Below, piece after piece: positions 1 through 5,423 of a DNA stretch of 5,423 nucleotides. The stretch covers positions 1 to 5,423 of the forward strand of contig JAUVSA010000155.1 of the NCBI GenBank assembly GCA_030597345.1, written 5' to 3'. The translations under genes were made by a program, and so were the position numbers. The DNA is from Bacillota bacterium (GTDB lineage: Bacteria; Armatimonadota; Hebobacteria; Hebobacterales; Hebobacteraceae). Every line of letters begins with the position of its first letter. Position 1 is the stretch's first letter. A model generated the notes under the pieces. That model was not told the origin of the DNA. It saw only the letters and a program-made list of their open reading frames with translations, and did no database searches.

Positions 1-164
1 CGCGAACTACGCGGAGGAGATAGCGCCTCACTCCCGGGCGACCTGACAGCCTCGCTCGCCGCACCCCCAAGCGAAACGGGCTGGCCGGGGCGACTTCAAC
101 GACCCGCGAGCTTGCCGTCCTCCCCGGGCGATTGCTGAATGCGCCGGAGGACGCTTTCCCCGTG
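1..164. other. Left-edge stretch without a supported gene
   Basis: No convincing gene is visible here. On the plus strand one frame is open from base 1 to a TGA at 136-138. Its 45 codons give a low-complexity Ser/Pro/Gly/Ala-rich peptide that resembles no family I recognise and could be chance openness in GC-rich DNA. Another plus frame ends at a TGA at 44-46 after 14 codons (ANYAEEIAPHSRAT), which could be the tail of a gene lying to the left. Neither can be decided from this window. The stretch also holds an imperfect inverted repeat, listed separately. Confidence 0.4.
116..153 (-). terminator. Possible hairpin downstream of the nuclease-like gene
   Basis: CGTCCTCC at 116-123 is complementary to GGAGGACG at 146-153. 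Inside it, GGCG at 127-130 pairs with CGCC at 142-145, leaving a 3-base bulge at 124-126 and an 11-base loop. On the minus strand the hairpin starts about 12 bases after the stop of the Uri-like gene, where a terminator would sit. There is no T-run after it on the minus strand, so it is not a classical intrinsic terminator. It may instead be an RNA-stabilising 3' structure, or chance pairing in GC-rich sequence. Confidence 0.3.
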
Positions 165-572
165 TCACTTCCCATCATCGAGACGACAGCCCGAGACCGG
201 CCGGGAACGGAAATAGACCAAATGTGTAGAGCACCGACAGTCGCTGGAACCGAACCGGGGAGCAACGACCTCGGCCCCTGGCAGAGATAGGATGCGGCGG
301 TTTCGCGCACACTCCATCTTGCGCCTCGTCGCGATTGGCACGACCTCGATCAGCTCCGCCCGCCGCAGCAAGTAGTCGATGTGCCAGCGCAGCTTCTTCC
401 GCTGTCGCCGGTGGCGCGCCAGCCGCTGCTCCAGTCCGTTCATCGCGCTCCCCGTGTACACATAGTAGCCGGCCGGGAAAGCGAAGCGCCCGACCCGGCC
501 CACGCGCAGAACGGTCGGCTTCGCCAGGCGGAGGACCAGATGATAGACTCCCGGCGTCTGCTGCCGCCTCAC
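165..572 (-). CDS. GIY-YIG / Uri-type (DUF123) nuclease-like protein
   Basis: This 135-residue protein matches the Uri/DUF123 branch of the GIY-YIG nuclease superfamily in length and motif order. The first strand is GVYHLVL (residues 8-14), corresponding to GIY. GYYVYTGSA (35-43) corresponds to YIG. A basic helix with Arg50 and RLARH follows, then RWHIDYLL (62-69), a Glu-Cys pair at 87-88, and FGSSDCRCSTHLVYF (107-121), all hallmarks of this family. Superfamily members cut DNA with a Tyr/Arg/Glu centre. The substrate of the DUF123 group is, as far as I know, not well established. The start is GTG at 572-570, which overlaps the TGA of the upstream gene as GTGA. A GAGGG about 10 bases upstream can serve as ribosome binding site. 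This implies translational coupling to the toroid-protein gene. The pairing with a carbohydrate gene is unusual and may only reflect read-through. Confidence 0.9.
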   Translation of the reverse strand: MRRQQTPGVYHLVLRLAKPTVLRVGRVGRFAFPAGYYVYTGSAMNGLEQRLARHRRQRKKLRWHIDYLLRRAELIEVVPIATRRKMECARNRRILSLPGAEVVAPRFGSSDCRCSTHLVYFRSRPVSGCRLDDGK

Positions 573-2173
573 ACGAAGTGCACCCTCAGTTCAGTGCGAA
601 CAGTCTCTCCTGCCCTCGCCTCGAGTCTGCCCCGCACGTGCCTGAGTGCGACCAGTGGCCCGGCGGCGCTCACCCCAGCGTTCGCATGAATGCTCCCCTC
701 CGGCTCCAGACAGAGACGAGCCCTTGCGCCGCGGTGCCACGTCTCGAACCATCCCTCCTGCGACTGACGCAGCGTGCGGAACAGGAAGTTCGCAGGGACG
801 AAACTCGAGAACGTGCAGCGCCGGCGGAACCTGATCTCGTCCCGGCACACGAAGCCTTCATCTCGGAACTCAAAACTCCGCACGTGACACACTAGGTCGG
901 AAGTCCCTGCCAGTCCAGCATCGGTGAGACGATATCGCAGCCGGTCCCGGAATCCGTAGCTCTCCCCGCTTGCGAGCACTCCGTAGGGAAGCGGCATGCT
1001 CTCCGGCGCGACTCGTTCTCCCTCCGACCCGTAGCATGGGAACAACGACTCGCCCCGGAAGCAGACATAGGGGAATGCGAGATCATTGGTCGCAGCGCCG
1101 CCGGGTTCCGCCAGCACTGCGGTATAGGCCGCCTTCTCCCAGCGACGCAGCCAAGCTTCCGATCTCCCCGGCTTCGACGCTCCCAGCCGCATCACGTCGG
1201 GCTGCGCGGCCTTCAGAAGGAAGCATCCCAGAAAAGGCAGATAGTCGGCAAGCCGGTTGTAGCTATACCAGCCCGGAAGAGAGGGGCCCGGGGCCCACGG
1301 CTCCGCCGGCTCGCCTTCGCGCACCACCAGGGGAAACGAGCCGTCCCCCCTCTGAAACATCACCAGCCGGCGAAACACCCGATCGGCTAGCTCCGCAAAT
1401 CGCTCCTCCCCGGTTAGCTCCACCGCCGCTTCCAGCAGATACAGGAGTGCGCCGTAGCCGAAGATCTGGTGCTGACCGCGTCCAAGATAGAGGCCGTCCC
1501 CGTTCGGCAGGATGAATCGCGCCATCGAGCTCGCCGCTCGCACTGCCGCCCGCCCCGCCCAGCGCAGGCGGCGTTGCCCCCACAGATCGGCAAGCAGCGC
1601 GCCGCAGAAAGCATGGTAAGCGAATGATCTGACACCTGGCCGATCTGCGATAAAGCCCCCTCTCCCGTAACGCAACAGCGCTGCCCGCGCCTCCAGAGTC
1701 GAGCGCGCAGGTGAGAAGCAGGGGCCCTGTCGAGCGCGACAGACGGCCCTCAACAGCATCCAGTTCGCCGAGTGCCTTCTCCCGAAGCGAAGCTGCCGGA
1801 TCACGCCGTCCACGGGGCCCGGGCCGAAGCGTTCTCGGGACTGCAGCAGGGCATAGATGTTGAACTCCCCGTGAGTGGCCGGGGGGCTGAGCTTCAGGCT
1901 ATGCCAGGCGCGATCGAGCTGCTCTATGAACTCCACCCCGAAGTCGGTCCACAGCCAGAGCGCGAAGGAGACGCCATAGTTGCTCGGACCCGGGAAGTCG
2001 CCATCACGCCGCTGCCGCTCCGCCAGGTAAGCCGCAATCGCCCTCGCCACCCCTATGTACTCATCCCGCCGGGGCATACCGGTGTCTACTACGCCGCCTT
2101 CTGCCAGCCCCCTGTCGCGCAGCGCCTGGAGGAGGGATCGCTGCACGAGCGAAACATACCGGCGACAGTCCAA
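569..2173 (-). CDS. Putative alpha/alpha-toroid carbohydrate-active protein, function unknown
   Basis: The product is 534 residues, cytoplasmic by the lack of a signal peptide or membrane segment. Roughly residues 35-325 are helix-rich with repeated aromatic/Gly motifs. Examples are FPGPSNYGVSFALWLW (60-75), RSFAYHAFCGALLADLWG (182-199), NGDGLYLGRGQHQIFGYGALLYLLEAA (224-250), FQRGDGSFPLVV (273-284) and WYSYNRLADYLPFLGCFLL (302-320). This pattern is typical of (alpha/alpha)-toroid glycoside hydrolases, epimerases and heparinase/alginate-lyase-like enzymes. Residues from about 360 to 534 look strand-rich, as in the C-terminal beta domain of polysaccharide-lyase-like proteins. I cannot assign a family or reaction. 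The TTG at 2173 is the only start that keeps the first helix. It lacks a well-placed ribosome binding site, because TAAGG abuts it directly. A later ATG at 2077 (residue 33) is possible. The gene is divergent from the SIS operon and ends in a GTGA overlap with the nuclease-like gene. Confidence 0.75.
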   Translation of the reverse strand: MDCRRYVSLVQRSLLQALRDRGLAEGGVVDTGMPRRDEYIGVARAIAAYLAERQRRDGDFPGPSNYGVSFALWLWTDFGVEFIEQLDRAWHSLKLSPPATHGEFNIYALLQSRERFGPGPVDGVIRQLRFGRRHSANWMLLRAVCRARQGPCFSPARSTLEARAALLRYGRGGFIADRPGVRSFAYHAFCGALLADLWGQRRLRWAGRAAVRAASSMARFILPNGDGLYLGRGQHQIFGYGALLYLLEAAVELTGEERFAELADRVFRRLVMFQRGDGSFPLVVREGEPAEPWAPGPSLPGWYSYNRLADYLPFLGCFLLKAAQPDVMRLGASKPGRSEAWLRRWEKAAYTAVLAEPGGAATNDLAFPYVCFRGESLFPCYGSEGERVAPESMPLPYGVLASGESYGFRDRLRYRLTDAGLAGTSDLVCHVRSFEFRDEGFVCRDEIRFRRRCTFSSFVPANFLFRTLRQSQEGWFETWHRGARARLCLEPEGSIHANAGVSAAGPLVALRHVRGRLEARAGETVRTELRVHFV

Positions 2174-2211
2174 CCTTAGACGGGATGGAGTTACCCCGAA
2201 GGAGGCAGCCC
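2174..2211. promoter_or_regulatory. Very short divergent 5'-5' gap
   Basis: These 38 bases separate the TTG start of the minus-strand toroid gene from the preferred ATG of the first SIS gene. I see no convincing -35/-10 pair and no clear operator palindrome in the gap. Any promoter for either direction must therefore lie at least partly inside the coding sequence of the opposite gene. The gap contains the ribosome binding site of the SIS gene. Confidence 0.4.
2199..2205 (+). promoter_or_regulatory. Strong Shine-Dalgarno that sets the SIS gene start
   Basis: AAGGAGG is a near-perfect anti-16S match placed 6 bases before the ATG at 2212. An in-frame ATG at 2185 lies upstream of this site and has no comparable site of its own. 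The site therefore argues for starting the first SIS gene at 2212, which removes nine residues (MELPRRRQP) from the longest reading. Confidence 0.85.
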
Positions 2212-2961
2212 ATGTCGGCGGACCGCTGGTTCGCGTGCTGCAACGACACCCTTGAGCGCATTCGCACCACTCAACTGGAAGCCATCCAAAGGGCGGCCGA
2301 GCTCGTTGCCCGGACCGCGGAGGCCGGGGGCGGACTCCACTTCTACGACACCGGCCACTGCTCCCGGGAGCCCATTCACCGCGCCGGCGGCCTCTGCATG
2401 ATGAAAGAACTGAAGTTCTCCCTAACCGTCAACAGCGATCCCGCGCCCAGGCGCGCCCAGCAAGTGTCCGAACGCGACCGGGCCACCCGCGACGCGGCAG
2501 AGGAGAAGCTCGCCGCGCTCGCCATCGACCGCAGCGCGCTTGCCCCTGGCGATCTCCTGCTCGTGAGCAGCGTCTCCGGTAGATCCGCCGCCGTCGTGGA
2601 ACTCGCCACTGCGGCCCAGCGCATGGGCGTGACCGTAATAGCCATCACCAATGTCACCTACAGCAGCGAAGTGGCTGGCCGACACTCCAGCGGGAAGCGG
2701 CTTTTCGAAGTCGCCGACCTGGCCATCGACAACTGCGGAGTTGTTGGCGACGCGGTTCTGAATGTGGAAGGAATTGATACGGGAGTTGCGCCCACCTCTG
2801 GTGTGGCCTTCTGTTACATTGTCTGGGCATTGGTCTCTGAGGCGGTTGTGCGGATGCTTGCGCGGGGACTCGAACCCCACGTCTATCGCTCCATCAATCT
2901 GCCGGATGGCGACGAATTCAACAGCCGCTCCGAGGCAGCCTACCACGAGACCGGACTCTAG
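2212..2961 (+). CDS. SIS-domain protein, UPF0309-like (first of tandem pair)
   Basis: This 249-residue protein has a single sugar isomerase (SIS) fold, close to the usual length of the UPF0309 group. Family marks are DTGHCS (46-51), RAGGL (57-61), the phosphosugar-binding turn SSVSGRSAAVV (119-129), GVTVIAITN (139-147), RHSSGKRL (157-164), ADLAIDN (168-174), GD at 179-180 and APTSG (193-197). SIS domains bind phosphorylated sugars and act as isomerases, or as sugar-sensing regulators. No DNA-binding domain is attached here, so an enzyme or enzyme subunit is likelier than a regulator. Compared with its neighbour, the loop between GH and RAGG is three residues shorter. STSGRN becomes SVSGRS, and the end SANxPGGDxxN becomes SINLPDGDEFN. 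The gene is first in the operon, and the next gene begins 12 bases after its TAG. The sugar acted on cannot be told from sequence. Confidence 0.9.
   Translation: MSADRWFACCNDTLERIRTTQLEAIQRAAELVARTAEAGGGLHFYDTGHCSREPIHRAGGLCMMKELKFSLTVNSDPAPRRAQQVSERDRATRDAAEEKLAALAIDRSALAPGDLLLVSSVSGRSAAVVELATAAQRMGVTVIAITNVTYSSEVAGRHSSGKRLFEVADLAIDNCGVVGDAVLNVEGIDTGVAPTSGVAFCYIVWALVSEAVVRMLARGLEPHVYRSINLPDGDEFNSRSEAAYHETGL
2683..2699 (+). repeat. 17-base identity shared by the two SIS genes (copy 1)
   Basis: CACTCCAGCGGGAAGCG recurs exactly at 3427-3443 and encodes HSSGKR in both tandem SIS genes. A second exact match, ACCGCGCCGGCGGCCT, lies at 2378-2393 and 3149-3164 and encodes RAGGL with part of the preceding codon. 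The rest of the two genes is diverged, so these are conserved motif codons from an old duplication rather than a mobile repeat. Confidence 0.7.
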
Positions 2962-2973
2962 GGGACGTCGTTG

Positions 2974-3711
2974 ATGTGGGTCGACCACTATTTTGACCTC
3001 TTGATCGCCAAGTTGGAACAGGTCAGGTCCCAGGAAGCGGAGGCTATTGCGAAGGCTGCTGGCGCGGCGGCCGATGCCCTGGCTCGGGGGGGCATGATCT
3101 ACGTTTTCGGCTGTGGCCACAGCGCTGCCCTCAGCATGGACATCTTCTACCGCGCCGGCGGCCTGATCTTGGTGGAGCCCATCTTCGGCGACATGGTCCT
3201 CCTCAATCACCGTCCCGTTACCGACACCAGCGAGTGGGAGCGGAAGGAGGGTTACGCGCGGGAGCTCTTCCAGGAATCGGGGGCCCGCTCCGGCGATGTC
3301 ATCATCGTGCTCTCCACCAGCGGCCGCAACGCCGCCCCCATTGACATGGCGCTGGCCGCCAAGGAAGCGGGCCTGACGGTCATCGCACTGACCTCGCGCG
3401 CCTACGCCGACCCATTTCCGTCTCGCCACTCCAGCGGGAAGCGACTTCACGACACAGCCGACATCGTGATCGACAACCACGTCGACGCAGGCGATGCCGC
3501 CATCTCTCTCCCAGGGCTGGAGCAGAAAATAGGGCCCACTTCAACCGCCCTCGGATCGGCTATTCTCCAAGCACTCGTCGTCGAAACCGCGGCCCAGCTG
3601 CTGGCCCGCGGCGTGGTGCCGCCCGTCTACATGAGCGCCAACATACCGGGAGGCGACGACCACAACCAAAAGGTGCTCGCCCGCTTCAGAGACCGAATTC
3701 GCTTTCTTTGA
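2974..3711 (+). CDS. SIS-domain protein, UPF0309 family (second of tandem pair)
   Basis: The 245-residue product is a canonical member of the UPF0309 SIS family. It shows VFGCGHSAALSMDIFYRAGGL (residues 44-64), WERKEGYARELF (88-99), the phosphate-binding turn LSTSGRNAAPIDMAL (113-127), LTVIALTS (134-141), RHSSGKRLHD (151-160), ADIVIDN (162-168), GDAAI (173-177), GPTST (187-191) and MSANIPGGDDHN (220-231). Such proteins are predicted cytoplasmic phosphosugar isomerases or aldose-ketose isomerase-like enzymes, usually oligomeric. The ATG at 2974 sits 9 bases after GGGG (2961-2964). A TTG directly before it at 2971 would add one residue and cannot be excluded. The gene lies between its diverged paralogue and the mannosidase, clearly within one transcription unit. 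It keeps more of the family consensus than the first copy, so it is the better candidate for the catalytically competent member. Confidence 0.93.
   Translation: MWVDHYFDLLIAKLEQVRSQEAEAIAKAAGAAADALARGGMIYVFGCGHSAALSMDIFYRAGGLILVEPIFGDMVLLNHRPVTDTSEWERKEGYARELFQESGARSGDVIIVLSTSGRNAAPIDMALAAKEAGLTVIALTSRAYADPFPSRHSSGKRLHDTADIVIDNHVDAGDAAISLPGLEQKIGPTSTALGSAILQALVVETAAQLLARGVVPPVYMSANIPGGDDHNQKVLARFRDRIRFL
3427..3443 (+). repeat. 17-base identity shared by the two SIS genes (copy 2)
   Basis: This is the second exact copy of CACTCCAGCGGGAAGCG, the HSSGKR codons of the second SIS gene. It pairs with 2683-2699. The short direct repeat could in principle allow recombination that fuses the two genes, but there is no sign that this has happened here. 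Confidence 0.7.
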
Positions 3712-3737
3712 CGCACAATCACCTCGGGGACTTGCAT

Positions 3738-5423
3738 ATGGCCGAAGAACGCGCAACCATCCACTTGGTCCCACACTTTCGCTATCACCCTGTGGGGCTA
3801 GAGGACCAGCGAACCTATACCCGCCGTGCTTTCGGGCTCGTTCAGGAGCACCTGGAAGCCTGTCGCCGCGACCCCGGCTACCATCTTCTGCTGTCCGAAC
3901 TCGATTACTTGCAGCCCTTTTTCGCCGCTCACGGCGAGCACCGCGACTTCCTGCGCGAGCTCGTATCCGACGGGCGCCTCGAGACCAGCGGCGCTTACAG
4001 TCAGCCCAATGAAATGTGCCTTCAGGGCGAGGCTATCATCCGCAACATCCTCTACGGCCGCCTCTACCAGGAGGGTCTACTCGGCGCCAGTCCCACCGTC
4101 TACCTTCCTCTCGACGTCTTCGGCCACTGCCTCCAGCTCCCCCAGATCGCCGCCAAGTCTGGATTTGAGGGAATCATCTGGTCCAAGGACATCGTCGGTG
4201 CTCCGCCCCTGTGCTACGCTCTCGCCCCCGACGGCACGGCACTTCTGCAGAAGCGAGAGCCCCATACCTTCCGACCCAAGAGCTTCGAGGAGCTGCTCGA
4301 CATCGCCGCCAACGGCCTTGAGAATCAGGCCCAGCTCGGCCTTCGCCATGACCTCCACTTCCTCGGCGGCGACATGGCGCCGGCCCCACTATGGCTTGCC
4401 GGCCGCTCCAAAGATCTCGCCGCGCGCGACCCAATAGTCCTGCTCAGCACCCCAGGCCAATACCTGAGTCGTGTCAAGCCCGAGGCCCAGTTGCGCAGCG
4501 CCGTCATCCCGGTCCTCGGCCGCGACTTCTCCTGGTACCACATGGGTTCGCTCGTCACCCGGGCCGAACTCAAGATTGCGAATCGGCTCGGCGAGAACCG
4601 GCTGCTCAGTGCAGAGAAATGGGCCACCCTCGCCTCGCTGCTCGGCGCCCGCTACCCCGACCGCGCGCTCGACAAGGCCTGGCGTCAGGTCCTCTTCGGA
4701 CAGCACCACGATGCTCTCTCCGGCACCTCCTGCGACGTGTCCTTCCTCGATCTCCTCGCGGGCTATCGCGAGGCGCTCGATCTTGCCACTGGGGTGGAAG
4801 AGAACGCGCTCTCCTATGTAACCGACCGGATAGACACCGCGGGCGCCAAACGCGCGCCCCGAGACGGTGTCGCGCTGGTCGTCTTCAACTCCCTCGGCTG
4901 GCCGCGAACCGATGTCTGCCGAGCGCGGGTGGCACTCGACGGTCCCCTCGCCTCCGGATTCAAACTCATAGACGAAGGGGGGCGCACGGCGCCATGCCAG
5001 CTCACCGCTCGAGCTGCCGAAGACCAAGCGCCGTGGGCCGAAATCGCATTCATCGCCACCGATGTGCCTTCCCTGGGCTACCGCACCTACTACCTCGAAC
5101 CCGCATCTCAGCTGCCGCCGGAAGGCGAGCGCGGCGGCACCGACAGCCCCACCATCGAGAACGAATACCTCGCCTTGCGGGTCGATCCCGCCGCCGGCGG
5201 CGGCCTCACCAGCATCTACTTCAAGTCCGCTCGGAAAGAGCTGCTGAATCCGGGCGCCGGCCCTGCTAACGAGCTGATCGCTCTCGCCGAGCGATCCGAC
5301 CGGGAGAGGGCGCCCTGGGAGCTTTTCACCACCGGCGATATGGTCCGATCGAGCGCATGTCAGGCTGACGTGGCTGTCCTGCGCGGGCCCGTGTTCAGCC
5401 AGCTTCGCATCACGGCAGAGCTA
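3738..5423 (+). CDS. GH38-family alpha-mannosidase, 3' end missing, altered zinc motif
   Basis: The frame is open for 562 codons from the ATG at 3738 to the window edge with no stop, so the gene continues to the right. Family members are often about 850-1000 residues. The GH38 catalytic domain comes first (about 1-280), with LPLDVFGHCLQLPQI (123-137) carrying the nucleophile-position Asp126, and LGGD (209-212), whose Asp212 may be the acid/base. The middle helical domain (about 290-350) has GQHHDALSGTS (321-331) with zinc-ligand-position His324. The beta domain follows, with VVFNSLGWPR (381-390) and IENEYLALRVD (473-483). GH38 enzymes hydrolyse alpha-mannosides through one zinc ion. The N-terminal motif is abnormal: HLVPHFRYHPVG (9-20) has Arg15 and His17 where zinc-binding His and Asp are expected, and Gly20 in place of Trp. 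GGGGA at 3726-3730 is a plausible ribosome binding site. No signal peptide is seen, so the protein is cytoplasmic. The family call is firm; activity is doubtful as read. Confidence 0.93.
   Translation, partial: MAEERATIHLVPHFRYHPVGLEDQRTYTRRAFGLVQEHLEACRRDPGYHLLLSELDYLQPFFAAHGEHRDFLRELVSDGRLETSGAYSQPNEMCLQGEAIIRNILYGRLYQEGLLGASPTVYLPLDVFGHCLQLPQIAAKSGFEGIIWSKDIVGAPPLCYALAPDGTALLQKREPHTFRPKSFEELLDIAANGLENQAQLGLRHDLHFLGGDMAPAPLWLAGRSKDLAARDPIVLLSTPGQYLSRVKPEAQLRSAVIPVLGRDFSWYHMGSLVTRAELKIANRLGENRLLSAEKWATLASLLGARYPDRALDKAWRQVLFGQHHDALSGTSCDVSFLDLLAGYREALDLATGVEENALSYVTDRIDTAGAKRAPRDGVALVVFNSLGWPRTDVCRARVALDGPLASGFKLIDEGGRTAPCQLTARAAEDQAPWAEIAFIATDVPSLGYRTYYLEPASQLPPEGERGGTDSPTIENEYLALRVDPAAGGGLTSIYFKSARKELLNPGAGPANELIALAERSDRERAPWELFTTGDMVRSSACQADVAVLRGPVFSQLRITAEL

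Noticed and set aside
335..895. Plus-strand reading frame antisense to the nuclease-like and toroid genes
   Set aside because: The translation is Ala/Pro/Arg/Ser low complexity and it crosses the junction of two supported minus-strand genes.
2185..2211. Nine-codon N-terminal extension of the first SIS gene from an upstream ATG
   Set aside because: The extension would place the AAGGAGG ribosome binding site inside the coding region, and the ATG at 2212 has ideal spacing from that site.
2422..3480. Long minus-strand reading frame of 352 codons antisense to both SIS genes
   Set aside because: It lies opposite two well-supported SIS genes, shows low-complexity Gly/Val/Asp-rich composition with no family motif, and is explained by G/C-rich third codon positions leaving the antisense frame free of stops.
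3712..3737. Possible terminator or separate promoter between the second SIS gene and the mannosidase
   Set aside because: The 26-base gap has no inverted repeat, no T-run and no -35/-10 pair, and fits a simple intra-operon spacer with a GGGGA ribosome binding site.
3826..4437. Plus-strand reading frame of 203 codons overlapping the 5' part of the mannosidase
   Set aside because: The product is dominated by Ser, Pro, Thr and Ala with no recognisable motif, whereas the overlapping frame from 3738 gives clear GH38 sequence.
4389..5027. Minus-strand reading frame of 212 codons opposite the mannosidase
   Set aside because: It is an antisense shadow of a gene with conserved GH38 motifs. The Gly/Glu-rich product resembles no family.
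4391..5269. Plus-strand reading frame of 292 codons inside the mannosidase region
   Set aside because: It is out of frame with GH38 motifs that run uninterrupted through the same bases. Its product is Arg/Pro/Ser-rich, typical of a shifted GC-rich frame.

Overview
The window is GC-rich, tightly packed bacterial DNA. There are four complete protein genes and one that runs off the right edge. Codons favour G/C at the third position, and GTG, TTG and ATG all appear as starts. No rRNA, tRNA, insertion sequence, phage gene or CRISPR array is visible. The host cannot be named from this sequence. A free-living bacterium with a large carbohydrate-use repertoire (for example from Armatimonadota, Chloroflexota or a similar lineage) is a guess from gene content only.

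Layout: positions 1-164 hold no gene I can support, apart from a possible hairpin at 116-153. Two genes on the minus strand follow. An upstream gene (2173 down to 569) encodes a 534-residue protein that looks like an alpha/alpha-toroid carbohydrate-active protein of unknown function. Its stop codon overlaps the GTG start of a small GIY-YIG/Uri-type nuclease-like gene (572 down to 165). About 38 bases separate the 5' end of this pair from the 5' end of a plus-strand operon. That operon holds two tandem, diverged SIS-domain (phosphosugar isomerase type, UPF0309-like) genes at 2212-2961 and 2974-3711. They are followed 26 bases later by a GH38 alpha-mannosidase gene that starts at 3738 and is still open at 5423.

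The plus-strand operon reads as a cytoplasmic sugar-processing module. A glycoside hydrolase would release a mannose or mannose-like sugar, and the SIS proteins would bind or isomerise phosphorylated sugars. The divergent toroid protein probably belongs to the same carbohydrate theme. None of the proteins shows a signal peptide. The most striking detail is in the GH38 protein. Its N-terminal zinc-binding motif, normally H-x-H-x-D followed by a Trp, reads H-F-R-Y-H-P-V-G. Two zinc ligands and the active-site Trp are replaced, each by a codon one base from the expected one, while the nucleophile region and the second His-His-Asp motif are intact.
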